From positions 496,001 to 560,000 of the forward strand of contig CAXIUT010000097.1 in NCBI GenBank assembly GCA_964035545.1: 64,000 nt of DNA, written 5' to 3'. The DNA is from Bugula neritina (Eukaryota > Bryozoa > Gymnolaemata > Cheilostomatida > Bugulidae). A model generated the notes under the pieces. That model was not told the DNA's origin, ran no database searches, and worked only from the letters and a program-made list of their open reading frames with translations. Each line of letters starts with the position of its first letter. Position 1 is the first letter of the stretch. The translations under genes and the position numbers were made by a program. Below are positions 44,901 through 60,780 of this stretch, piece by piece.

Positions 44901-47900
44901 ACACTGCAACACATTGAAATATACTGCAAAATACTGAAACACACTGCTACATACTGAAATATACTGCGACACACCGCAACATACCGCAACGTACTAAAAT
45001 ACACTGTAACATATTGAAATAGACTGCAACACATTGAAATATACTGCAATGTACCGAAATATATGGTAAACTACTGAAATATACTGTCACACATTGAAAA
45101 ACACTGCAACATACTGAAATATACTGCGACACATTGCAATATACTGTAACATACTGAAATATGCTGTATCACACTGAAATACACTGCAACTCACTGAAAT
45201 ATACTGCAACATACTGAAATACACTGTAACATATTGAAATATACTGCAACATACTGAAATACAGTGCTACATACTGAAATATACTGCAACATACTGCAAC
45301 ATAGTGAAATACACTGCAACATACTGCAAGATAGTGAAATACAATGTAACATACTGAAATACACCGCAAAATACTACAACATATTGAAATGCACTGTAAC
45401 ATATTGAAATACACTGCAACACATTGAAATATACTGCAACATACCTAATTATACGGTAATATACCAATATATACTGTAACACATCAAAAAATACTGCAAC
45501 ATACTGAAATACACTGCAACACACCGAAAAACACTGAAAATACTGTAACACGCTGAAATATACTGCAAAATACTGAAATATACTGCAAAATACTGAAATA
45601 CACTGCTACATACTGAAATATACTGCAACACACCGCAACATACTGCAACATACTAAAGTATACTGCAACATACTGAAATACACTGCAAAATACTAAAATA
45701 CACTATAACATACTGAAATATACTGCAACATACTGAAATACACTGCTATATACTGAAATACACTGCAACACACTACAACATACTGCAACATGCTAAAAGC
45801 TGCAACTTACTGAAATACACTGCTACATACTGAAATATACTGCAACACACAGCAACATACTGCAACATACTAAAATACACTGTAACATATTGGAATACAC
45901 TGCAACACATTGAAATATACTGCAAATACTGAAATACACTGCTACATACTGAAATATTTTGCAACACACTGCAACATACTGCAACATACTAAAGTATACT
46001 GCAACATACTGAAATACACTGCAGAATACTGAAATACACTGTAACATACTGAAATATAATGCAAAATACTGAAATACATTGCTACATACTGAAATATACT
46101 GCAACACACTGCGACATACTGCAACATACTAAAATACACTGTAACATATTGAAATACACTGCAACACATTGAAATATACTGCAATGTACCGAAATATATG
46201 GTAAACTACTGAAATATACTGTCACACATTCAAAAATACTGCAACATACTGAAATATACTGCGACACATTGCAATATACTGTAACGTACTGAAATATGCT
46301 GTAGCACATTGAAATACACTGCAACTCACTGAAATATACTGCAACATACTGAAATACACTGTAACATATTGAAATATACTGCAACATACTGAAATACACT
46401 GTAACATACTGAAAAACACTGCAACATACTACAACATATTGAAATACACTGCAACACATTGAAATATACTGCAAAATACCTAAATATACGGTGATATACC
46501 AAAATAAACTGTAACACATTTAAAAATACTGCAACACACTGAAATACACTGCAACACTCTGAAATACACTGCAAAATACTGTAACACACTGAAATATACT
46601 GCAACACACTGCAACATACTGCAACATACTAGAATACACTGTAACATATTGAAATATACTGCAAAATACTGAAATACACTGCTACATACTGAAATATACT
46701 GCAACACACTACAATATACTGCAACATGCTAAAATATACTGCAACATACTGAAATACCCTGCAAAATACTGAAATACACTGTAACATACTGAAGTATACT
46801 GCAACATACTGAAATACACTGCTACATACTGAAATATACTGCAACACACTGCGACATACTGCAACATACTAAAATACACTGTAACATATTGAAATACACT
46901 GCAACACATTGAAATATACTGCAATGTACCGAAATATATGGTAAACTAATGAAATATACTGTCACACATTGAAAAACACTGCAAAATACTGAAATATACT
47001 GCGACACATTGCAATATACTGTAACATACTGAAATATGCTGTATCACACTGAAATACACTGCAACTCACTGAAATATACTGCAACATACTGAAATACACT
47101 GTAACATATTGAAATATACTGCAACATACTGAAATACAGTGCTACATACTGAAATATACTGCAACATACTGCAACATAGTGAAATACACTGCAACATACT
47201 GCAAGATAGTGAAATACACTGTAACATACTGAAATACACCGCAAAATACTACAACATATTGAAATGCACTGTAACATATTGAAATACACTGCAACACATT
47301 GAAATATACTGCAACATACCTAATTATACGGTAATATACCAAAATATACTGTAACACATCGAAAAAAACTGCAACATACTGAAATACACTGCAACACACC
47401 GAAAAACACTGAAAATACTGTAACACACTGAAATATACTGCAAAATACTGAAATATACTGCAAAATACTGAAATACACTGCTACATACTGAAATATACTG
47501 CAACACACCGCAACATACTGCAACATACTAAAGTATACTGCAACATACTGAAATACACTGCAAAATACTAAAATACACTATAACATACTGAAATATACTG
47601 CAACATACTGAAATACACTGCTATATACTGAAATACACTGCAACACACTACAACATACTGCAACATGCTAAAAGCTGCCACTTACTGAAATACACTGCTA
47701 CATACTGAAATATACTGCAACACACAGCAACATACTGCAACATACTAAAATACACTGTAACATATTGGAATACACTGCAACACATTGAAATATACTGCAA
47801 AATACTGAAATACACTGCTACATACTGAAATATTTTGCAACACACTGCAACATACTGCAACATACTAAAGTATACTGCAACATACTGAAATATACTGCAA

Positions 47901-50900
47901 CATACTGAAATACACTGTAACATATTGAAATATACTGCAACATACTGAAATACACTGTAACATACTGAAAAACACTGCAACATACTACAACATATTGAAA
48001 TACACTGCAACACATTGAAATATACTGCAAAATACTGAAATACACTGCTACATACTGAAATATTTTGCAACACACTGCAACATACTGCAACATACTAAAG
48101 TATACTGCAACATACTGAAATATACTGCAACATACTGAAATACACTGTAACATACTGAAAAACACTGCAACATACTACAACATACCTAAATATACGGTGA
48201 TATACCAAAATAAACTGTAACACATTTAAAAATACTGCAACATACTGAAATACACTGCAACACTCTGAAATACACTGCAAAATACTGTAACACACTGAAA
48301 TATACTGCAACACACTGCAACATACTGCAACATACTAGAATACACTGTAACATATTGAAATATACTGCAACATACTGAAATACACTGCTATATACTGAAA
48401 TATACTGCAACACACTACAATATACTGCAACATGCTATAATATACTGCAACATACTGAAATACCCTGCAAAATACTGAAATACACTGTAACATACTGAAG
48501 TATACTGCAACATACTGAAATACACTGCTACATACTGAAATATACTGCAACACACAGCAACATACTGCAACATACTAAAATACACTGTAACATATTGGAA
48601 TACACTGCAACACACTGAAATATACTGCAAAATACTGAAATACACTGCTACATACTGAAATTTACTGCGACACACTGCAACATACTGCAACATACTAAAA
48701 TGCACTGTAACATAGTGAAATAGACTGCAACACATTGAAATATACTGCAAAATACTGAAATACACTGCTATATACTGAAATACACTGCAACACACTACAA
48801 CATACTGCAACATGCTAAAATATACTGCAACATACTGAAATACACTGCAAAATACTGAAATACACTGTAACATACTGAAGTATACTGCAACATACTGAAA
48901 TACACTGCTACATACTGAAATATACTGCAACACACAGCAACATACTGCAACATACTAAAATACACTGTAACATATTGGAATACACTGCAACACATTGAAA
49001 TATACTGCAAAATACTGAAACACACTGCTACATACTGAAATATACTGCGACACACCGCAACATACCGCAACGTACTAAAATACACTGTAACATATTGAAA
49101 TAGACTGCAACACATTGAAATATACTGCAATGTACCGAAATATATGGTAAAGTACTGAAATATACTGTCACACATTGAAAAACACTGCAACATACTGAAA
49201 TATACTGCGACACATTGCAATATACTGTAACATACTGAAATATGCTGTATCACACTGAAATACACTGCAACTCACTGAAATATACTGCAACATACTGAAA
49301 TACACTGTAACATATTGAAATATACTGCAACATACTGAAATACAGTGCTACATACTGAAATATACTGCAACATACTGCAACATAGTGAAATACACTGCAA
49401 CATACTGCAAGATAGTGAAATACACTGTAACATACTGAAATACACAGCAAAATACTACAACATATTGAAATGCACTGTAACATATTGAAATACACTGCAA
49501 CACATTGAAATATACTGCAACATACCTAATTATACGTAATATACCAAAATATACTGTAACACATCAAAAAATACTGCAACATACTGAAATACACTGCAAC
49601 ACACCGAAAAACACTGAAAATACTGTAACACACTGAAATATACTGCAAAATACTGAAATATACTGCAAAATACTGAAATACACTGCTACATACTGAAATA
49701 TACTGCAACACACCGCAACATACTGCAACATACTAAAGTATACTGCAACATACTGAAATACACTGCAAAATACTAAAATACACTATAACATACTGAAATA
49801 TACTGCAACATACTGAAATACACTGCTATATACTGAAATACACTGCAACACACTACAACATACTGCAACATGCTAAAAGCTGCAACTTACTGAAATACAC
49901 TGCTACATACTGAAATATACTGCAACACACAGCAACATACTGCAACATACTAAAATACACTGTAACATATTGGAATACACTGCAACACATTGAAATATAC
50001 TGCAAATACTGAAATACACTGCTACATACTGAAATATTTTGCAACACACTGCAACATACTGCAACATACTAAAGTATACTGCAACATACTGAAATACACT
50101 GCAGAATACTGAAATACACTGTAACATACTGAAATATAATGCAAAATACTGAAATACATTGCTACATACTGAAATATACTGCAACACACTGCGACATACT
50201 GCAACATACTAAAATACACTGTAACATATTGAAATACACTGCAACACATTGAAATATACTGCAATGTACCGAAATATATGGTAAACTACTGAAATATACT
50301 GTCACACATTCAAAAATACTGCAACATACTGAAATATACTGCGACACATTGCAATATACTGTAACGTACTGAAATATGCTGTAGCACATTGAAATACACT
50401 GCAACTCACTGAAATATACTGCAACATACTGAAATACACTGTAACATATTGAAATATACTGCAACATACTGAAATACACTGTAACATACTGAAAAACACT
50501 GCAACATACTACAACATATTGAAATACACTGCAACACATTGAAATATACTGCAAAATACCTAAATATACGGTGATATACCAAAATAAACTGTAACACATT
50601 TAAAAATACTGCAACACACTGAAATACACTGCAACACTCTGAAATACACTGCAAAATACTGTAACACACTGAAATATGCTGCAACACACTGCAACATACT
50701 GCAACATACTAGAATACACTGTAACATATTGAAATATACTGCAAAATACTGAAATACACTGCTACATACTGAAATATACTGCAACACACTACAATATACT
50801 GCAACATGCTAAAATATACTGCAACATACTGAAATACCCTGCAAAATACTGAAATACACTGTAACATACTGAAGTATACTGCAACATACTGAAATACACT

Positions 50901-53602
50901 GCTACATACTGAAATATACTGCAACACACTGCGACATACTGCAACATACTAAAATACACTGTAACATATTGAAATACACTGCAACACATTGAAATATACT
51001 GCAATGTACCGAAATATATGGTAAACTACTGAAATATACTGTCACACATTGAAAAACACTGCAAAATACTGAAATATACTGCGACACATTGCAATATACT
51101 GTAACATACTGAAATATGCTGTATCACACTGAAATACACTGCAACTCACTGAAATATACTGCAACATACTGAAATACACTGTAACATATTGAAATATACT
51201 GCAACATACTGAAATACAGTGCTACATACTGAAATATACTGCAACATACTGCAACATAGTGAAATACACTGCAACATACTGCAAGATAGTGAAATACACT
51301 GTAACATACTGAAATACACCGCAAAATACTACAACATATTGAAATGCACTGTAACATATTGAAATACACTGCAACACATTGAAATATACTGCAACATACC
51401 TAATTATACGGTAATATACCAAAATATACTGTAACACATCGAAAAATACTGCAACATACTGAAATACACTGCAACACACCGAAAAACACTGAAAATACTG
51501 TAACACACTGAAATATACTGCAAAATACTGAAATATACTGCAAAATACTGAAATACACTGCTACATACTGAAATATACTGCAACACACCGCAACATACTG
51601 CAACATACTAAAGTATACTGCAACATACTGAAATACACTGCAAAATACTAAAATACACTATAACATACTGAAATATACTGCAACATACTGAAATACACTG
51701 CTATATACTGAAATACACTGCAACACACTACAACATACTGCAACATGCTAAAAGCTGCCACTTACTGAAATACACTGCTACATACTGAAATATACTGCAA
51801 CACACAGCAACATACTGCAACATACTAAAATACACTGTAACATATTGGAATACACTGCAACACATTGAAATATACTGCAAAATACTGAAATACACTGCTA
51901 CATACTGAAATATTTTGCAACACACTGCAACATACTGCAACATACTAAAGTATACTGCAACATACTGAAATATACTGCAACATACTGAAATACACTGTAA
52001 CATATTGAATGATACTGCAACATACTGAAATACACTGTAACATACTGAAAAACACTGCAACATACTACAACATATTGAAATACACTGCAACACATTGAAA
52101 TATACTGCAACATACCTAAATATACGGTGATATACCAAAATAAACTGTAAAACATTTAAAAATACTGCAACATACTGAAATACACTGCAACACTCTGAAA
52201 TACTCTGCAAAATACTGTAACACACTGAAATATACTGCAACACACTGCAACATACTGCAACATACTAGAATACACTGTAACATATTGAAATATACTGCAA
52301 CATACTGAAATACACTGCTATATACTGAAATATACTGCAACACACTACAATATACTGCAACATGCTATAATATACTGCAACATACTGAAATACCCTGCAA
52401 AATACTGAAATACACTGTAACATACTGAAGTATACTGCAACATACTGAAATACACTGCTACATACTGAAATATACTGCAACACACAGCAACATACTGCAA
52501 CATACTAAAATACACTGTAACATATTGGAATACACTGCAACACACTGAAATATACTGCAAAATACTGAAATACACTGCTACATACTGAAATTTACTGCGA
52601 CACACTGCAACATACTGCAACATACTAAAATGCACTGTAACATAGTGAAATAGACTGCAACACATTGAAATATACTGCAAAATACTGAAATACACTGCTA
52701 TATACTGAAATACACTGCAACACACTACAACATACTGCAACATGCTAAAATATACTGCAACATACTGAAATACACTGCAAAATACTGAAATACACTGTAA
52801 CATACTGAAGTATACTGCAACATACTGAAATACACTGCTACATACTGAAATATACTGCAACACACAGCAACATACTGCAACATACTAAAATACACTGTAA
52901 CATATTGGAATACACTGCAACACATTGAAATATACTGCAAAATACTGAAATACACTGCTACATACTGAAATATACTGCGACACACCGCAACATACCGCAA
53001 CGTACTAAAATACACTGTAACATATTGAAATAGACTGCAACACATTGAAATATACTGCAAAATACTGAAATACACTGCTACATACTGAAATATACTGCAA
53101 CACACTGCAACATACTGCAACATACTAAAATATACTGCAACATACTGAAATACACTGTAACATACTGAAATATACTGCAAAATACTGAAATACACTGCTA
53201 CATACTGAAATATACTGCAACACACTGCGACATACTGCAACATACTAAAATACACTGTAACATATTGAAATACACTGCAACACATTGAAATATACTGCAA
53301 TGTACCGAAATATATGGTAAACTACTGAAATATACTGTCACACATTGAAAATCACTGCAACATACTGAAATATACTGCGACACATTGCAATATACTGTAA
53401 CATACTAAAATATGCTGTAGCACACTGAAATACACTGCAACTCACTGAAATATACTGCAACATACTGAAATACACTGTAACATATTGAAATATACTGCAA
53501 CATACTGCAACATACTGCAACATACTAAAATATACTGCAACATACTGAAATACACTGCAGAATACTGAAATACACTGTAACATACTGAAATATACTGCAA
53601 AA
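40921..53602. repeat. 12,682-bp higher-order repeat, copy 2
   Basis: This is the second tandem copy, directly adjoining the first. Subunits phased on the marker start at 41,903, 45,794 and 49,874. After 53,602 identity with the start of copy 2 continues for only about 40 bases, to the cacac before tgcga near 53,645. That run is either microhomology at the crossover or the usual similarity between units. The match is close enough that a mis-assembled duplication of one long-read path must be considered. Confidence 0.9.
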
Positions 53603-53869
53603 TACTGAAATACACTGCTACATACTGAAATATACTGCAACACACTGCGACATACTGCAACATACTAAAATACACTGTAACATATTGAAATACACTGCAA
53701 CACATTGAAATATACTGCAATGTACCGAAATATATGGTAAACTACTGAAATATACTGTCACACATTGAAAAACACTGCAACATACTGAAATATACTGCGA
53801 CACATTGCAATATACTGTAACATACTGAAATATGCTGTATCACACTGAAATACACTGCAACTCACTGAA

Positions 53870-56800
53870 ATATACTGCAACATACTGAAATACACTGTAA
53901 CATATTGAAATATACTGCAACATACTGAAATACAGTGCTACATACTGAAATATACTGCAACATACTGCAACATAGTGAAATACACTGCAACATACTGCAA
54001 GATAGTGAAATACACTGTAACATACTGAAATACACCGCAAAATACTACAACATATTGAAATGCACTGTAACATATTGAAATACACTGCAACACATTGAAA
54101 TATACTGCAACATACCTAATTATACGGTAATATACCAAAATATACTGTAACACATCGAAAAATACTGCAACATACTGAAATACACTGCAACACACCGAAA
54201 AACACTGAAAATACTGTAACACACTGAAATATACTGCAAAATACTGAAATATACTGCAAAATACTGAAATACACTGCTACATACTGAAATATACTGCAAC
54301 ACACCGCAACATACTGCAACATACTAAAGTATACTGCAACATACTGAAATACACTGCAAAATACTAAAATACACTATAACATACTGAAATATACTGCAAC
54401 ATACTGAAATACACTGCTATATACTGAAATACACTGCAACACACTACAACATACTGCAACATGCTAAAAGCTGCAACTTACTGAAATACACTGCTACATA
54501 CTGAAATATACTGCAACACACAGCAACATACTGCAACATACTAAAATACACTGTAACATATTGGAATACACTGCAACACATTGAAATATACTGCAAATAC
54601 TGAAATACACTGCTACATACTGAAATATTTTGCAACACACTGCAACATACTGCAACATACTAAAGTATACTGCAACATACTGAAATACACTGCAGAATAC
54701 TGAAATACACTGTAACATACTGAAATATAATGCAAAATACTGAAATACATCGCTACATACTGAAATATACTGCAACACACTGCGACATACTGCAACATAC
54801 TAAAATACACTGTAACATATTGAAATACACTGCAACACATTGAAATATACTGCAATGTACCGAAATATATGGTAAACTACTGATATATACTGTCACACAT
54901 TTAAAAATACTGCAACATACTGAAATATACTGCGACACATTGCAATATACTGTAACGTACTGAAATATGCTGTAGCACATTGAAATACACTGCAACTCAC
55001 TGAAATATACTGCAACATACTGAAATACACTGTAACATATTGAAATATACTGCAACATACTGAAATACACTGTAACATACTGAAAAACACTGCAACATAC
55101 TACAACATATTGAAATACACTGCAACACATTGAAATATACTGCAAAATACCTAAATATACGGTGATATACCAAAATAAACTGTAACACATTTAAAAATAC
55201 TGCAACACACTGAAATACACTGCAACACTCTGAAATACACTGCAAAATACTGTAACACACTGAAATATACTGCAACACACTGCAACATACTGCAACATAC
55301 TAGAATACACTGTAACATATTGAAATATACTGCAACATACTGAAATACACTGCTATATACTGAAATATACTGCAACACACTACAATATACTGCAACATGC
55401 TAAAATATACTGCAACATACTGAAATACCCTGCAACATACTGAAATACACTGTAACATACTGAAGTATACTGCAACATACTGAAATACACTGCTACATAC
55501 TGAAATATACTGCAACACACTGCGACATACTGCAACATACTAAAATACACTGTAACATATTGAAATACACTGCAACACATTGAAATATACTGCAATGTAC
55601 CGAAATATATGGTAAACTACTGAAATATACTGTCACACATTGAAAAACACTGCAAAATACTGAAATATACTGCGACACATTGCAATATACTGTAACATAC
55701 TGAAATATGCTGTATCACACTGAAATACACTGCAACTCACTGAAATATACTGCAACATACTGAAATACACTGTAACATATTGAAATATACTGCAACATAC
55801 TGAAATACAGTGCTACATACTGAAATATACTGCAACATACTGCAACATAGTGAAATACACTGCAACATACTGCAAGATAGTGAAATACACTGTAACATAC
55901 TGAAATACACCGCAAAATACTACAACATATTGAAATGCACTGTAACATATTGAAATACACTGCAACACATTGAAATATACTGCAACATACCTAATTATAC
56001 GGTAATATACCAAAATATACTGTAACACATCGAAAAATACTGCAACATACTGAAATACACTGCAACACACCGAAAAACACTGAAAATACTATAACACACT
56101 GAAATATACTGCAAAATACTGAAATATACTGCAAAATACTGAAATACACTGCTACATACTGAAATATACTGCAACACACCGCAACATACTGCAACATACT
56201 AAAGTATACTGCAACATACTGAAATACACTGCAAAATATTAAAATACACTGCAACACACTACAACATACTGCAACATGCTAAAAGCTGCCACTTACTGAA
56301 ATACACTGCTACATACTGAAATATACTGCAACACACAGCAACATACTGCAACATACTAAAATACACTGTAACATATTGGAATACACTGCAACACATTGAA
56401 ATATACTGCAAAATACTGAAAAACACTGCTACATACTGAAATATTTTGCAACACACTGCAACATACTGCAACATACTAAAGTATACTGCAACATACTGAA
56501 ATACACTGCAGAATACTGAAATACACTGTAACATACTGAAATATAATGCAAAATACTGAAATACATTGCTACATACTGAAATATACTGCAACACACTGCG
56601 ACATACTGCAACATACTAAAATACACTGTAACATATTGAAATACACTGCAACACATTGAAATATACTGCAATGTACCGAAATATATGGTAAACTACTGAA
56701 ATATACTGTCACACATTTAAAAATACTGCAACATACTGAAATATACTGCGACACATTGCAATATACTGTAACGTACTGAAATATGCTGTAGCACATTGAA

Positions 56801-59800
56801 ATACACTGCAACTCACTGAAATATACTGCAACATATTGAAATACACTGTAACATATTGAAATATACTGCAACATACTGAAATACACTGTAACATACTGAA
56901 AAACACTGCAACATACTACAACATATTGAAAAGCACTGCAACACATTGAAATATACTGCAACATACCTAAATATACGGTGATATACCAAAATAAACTGTA
57001 ACACATTTAAAAATACTGCAACATACTGAAATACACTGCAACACTCTGAAATACACTGCAAAATACTGTAACACACTGAAATATACTGCAACACACTGCA
57101 ACATACTGCAACATACTAGAATACACTGTAACATATTGAAATATACTGCAACATACTGAAATACACTGCTATATACTGAAATATACTGCAACACACTACA
57201 ATATACTGCAACATGCCATAATATACTGCAACATACTGAAATACCCTGCAAAATACTGAAATACACTGTAACATACTGAAGTATACTGCAACATACTGAA
57301 ATACACTGCTACATACTGAAATATACTGCAACACACAACAACATACTGCAACATACTAAAATACACTGTAACATATTGGAATACACTGCAACACACTGAA
57401 ATATACTGCAAAATACTGAAATACACTGCTACATACTGAAATTTACTGCGACACACTGCAACATACTGCAACATACTAAAATGCACTGTAACATAGTGAA
57501 ATAGACTGCAACACATTGAAATATACTGCAAAATACTGAAATACACTGCTATATACTGAAATACACTGCAACACACTACAACATACTGCAACATGCTAAA
57601 ATATACTGCAACATACTGAAATACACTGCAAAATACTGAAATACACTGTAACATACTGAAGTATACTGCAACATACTGAAATACACTGCTACATACTGAA
57701 ATATACTGCAACACACAGCAACATACTGCAACATACTAAAATACACTGTAACATATTGGAATACACTGCAACACATTGAAATATACTGCAAAATACTGAA
57801 ATACACTGCTACATACTGAAATATACTGCGACACACCGCAACATACCGCAACGTACTAAACTACACTGTAACATATTGAAATAGACTGCAACACATTGAA
57901 ATAAACTGCAAAATACTGAAATACACTGCTACATACTGAAATACACTGCAACACACTGCAACATACTGCAACATACTAAAATATACTGCAACATACTGAA
58001 ATACACTGCAGAATACTGAAATACACTGTAACATACTGAAATATACTGCAAAATACTGAAATACACTGCTACATACTGAAATATACTGCAACACACTGCG
58101 ACATACTGCAACATACTAAAATACACTGTAACATATTGAAATACACTGCAACACATTGAAATATACTGCAATGTACCGAAATATATGGTAAACTACTGAA
58201 ATATACTGTCACACATTGAAAAACACTGCAACATACTGAAATATACTGCGACACATTGCAATATACTGTAACATACTAAAATATGCTGTAGCACACTGAA
58301 ATACACTGCAACTCACTGAAATATACTGCAACATACTGAAATACACTGTAACATATTGAAATATACTGCAACATACTGAAATACAGTGCTACATACTGAA
58401 ATATACTGCAACATACTGCAACATAGTGAAATACACTGCAACATACTGCAAGATAGTGAAATACACTGTAGCATACTGAAATACACCGCAAAATACTACA
58501 ACATATTGAAATGCACTGTAACATGTTGAAATACACTGCAACACATTGAAATATACTGCAACATACCTGAATATACAGTAATATACCAAAATATACTGTA
58601 ACACATTGAAAAACACTGCAACATACTGAAATACACTGGAACACACCGAAAAACACTGAAAATACTGTAACACACTGAAATATACTGCAAAATACTGAAA
58701 TATACTGCAAAATACTGAAATACACTGCTACATACTGAAATATACTGCAACACACCGCAACATACTGCAACATACTAAAGTATACTGCAACATACTGAAA
58801 TACACTGCAAAATACTGAAATACACTATAACATACTGAAATATACTGCAACATACTGAAATATACTGCTACATACTGAAATATACTGCAACACACTGCAA
58901 CATACTGCAACATACTAGAATACACTGTAACATAATGAAATACACTGCAACACATTGAAATATACTGCAAAATACTGAAATACACTGCTATATACTGAAA
59001 TACACTGCAACACACTACAACATACTGCAACATGCTAAAAGCTGCAACATATTGAAATACACTGCCACATACTGAAATATACTGCAACACACAGCAACAT
59101 ACTGCAACATACTAAAATATACTGCAACATACTGAAATATACTGCATCATACTGAAATATACTGCTACATACTGAAATGTACTGCAACACACTGCAACAT
59201 ACTGCAACATACTAGAATACACTGTAACATAATGAAATACACTGCAACATATTGAAATACACTGCAACACATTGAAATATACTGCATTATACCTAAATAT
59301 ACGGTGATATACCAAAATATACTGTAACACATTCAAAAATACTGCAACATACTGAAAGACACTGCAACACACTGAAATGCACTGCAAAATACTGTAACAC
59401 ACTGAAATATACTGCAACACACTGCAACATACTGCAACATACTAAAATATACTGCAACATACTGAAATACACTGCAAAATATTCAAATACACTGTAACAT
59501 ATTGAAATACACTGCAACACATTGAAATATACTGCAATGTACCGAAATATATGGTAAACTACTGAAATATACTGTCACACATTGAAAAACACTGCAACAT
59601 ACTGAAATATACTGCGACACATTGCAATATACTGTAACATACTGAAATATGCTGTAGCACACTGAAATACACTGCAACTCACTGAAATATACTGCAACAT
59701 ACTGAAATACACTATAACATATTGAAATATACTGCAACATACTGAAATACAGTGCTACATACTGAAATATACTGCAACATACTGCAACATAGTGAAATTC

Positions 59801-60756
59801 ACTGTAACATACTGAAAAACACTGCAACATACTACAACATATTGAAATACACTGCAACACATTGAAATATGCTGCAACATATCTAAATATACGGTGATAT
59901 ACCAAAATAAACTGTAACACATTTAAAAATACTGCAACATACTGAAATACACTGCAACACTCTGAAATACACTGCAAAATACTGTAACACACTGAAATAG
60001 ACTGCAACACACTGCAACATACTGCAACATACTAGAATACACTGTAACATATTGAAATATACTGCAACATACTGAAATACACTGCTACATACTGAAATTT
60101 ACTGCGACACACAGCAACATACTGCAACATACTAAAATGCACTGTAACATATTGGAATACACTGCAACACATTGAAATATACTGCAAAATACTGAAATAC
60201 ACTGCTACATACTGAAATTTACTGCGACACACTGCAACATACTGCAACATACTAAAATGCACTGTAACATAGTGAAATAGAATGCAACACATTGAAATAT
60301 ACTGCAAAATACTGAAATACACTGCTATATACTGAAATACACTGCAACACACTACAACATACTGCAACATGCTGAAATATACTGCAACATACTGAAATAC
60401 ACTGCAAAATACTGAAATACACTGTAACATACTGAAGTATACTGCAACACACTGAAATACACTGCTACATACTGAATTATACTGCAACACACAGCAACAT
60501 ACTGCAACATACTAAAATACACTGTAACATATTGGAATACACTGTAACATATTCAAATATACTGCAACATCCTGCAACATACTGAAATACACTGCAAAAT
60601 ACTACAACATATTGAAATACACTGCAACACATTGAAATATACTGCAACATACCTTAATATACGGTAATATACTGAAATATACTCCAACATACTGAAATAC
60701 ACTGCTACATACTGAAATATACTGCAACACACTTCAACATACTGCAATATAATAAA
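53870..60756. repeat. 6,887-bp tandem repeat, copy 1
   Basis: From about 53,870-53,890 onward the sequence recurs at +6,887 through to the window end. Shared private variants include the acatcgctacat unit (54,748/61,635), ctgatatatactgtc (about 54,880/61,767), aaaatactataacac (56,084/62,971) and gaaaagcactgc (about 56,928/63,815). The length is 690 ten-bp units minus 13: three 7-bp units, three 9-bp units and one 1-bp deletion. The left edge is approximate. Confidence 0.87.
57900..60540. repeat. Divergent block related to 7.1-8.7 kb
   Basis: The part from about 58,260 to 58,900 matches about 7,490-8,130 at offset 50,769. Both share the altered motif TACC-tgaatatac-AGTA-ATA-TACC, where GG has become AG (about 7,796 and 58,565), and the unit cactggaacacaccg (about 7,867 and 58,636). 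The part from about 60,000 to 60,490 matches about 8,224-8,714 at offset 51,776. The extra 1,007 bp (about 58,930-59,990) is a mosaic of other unit orders with many private variants, such as ctgcatcatac and ctgcattatacc. Confidence 0.75.
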
Positions 60757-60780
60757 ATATACTGCAAAATACTGAAATAC
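60541..60780. repeat. Most divergent stretch of the array
   Basis: This stretch is still 10-bp periodic but has several units that I did not see elsewhere: accttaatat, actccaacat, acttcaacat, catcctgcaac and aataaaatat. It lies between the block related to 7.1-8.7 kb and the second 6,887-bp copy, so it marks a junction of repeat families. It also carries a partial TACC-N9-GGTA motif near 60,651-60,667. Confidence 0.65.
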
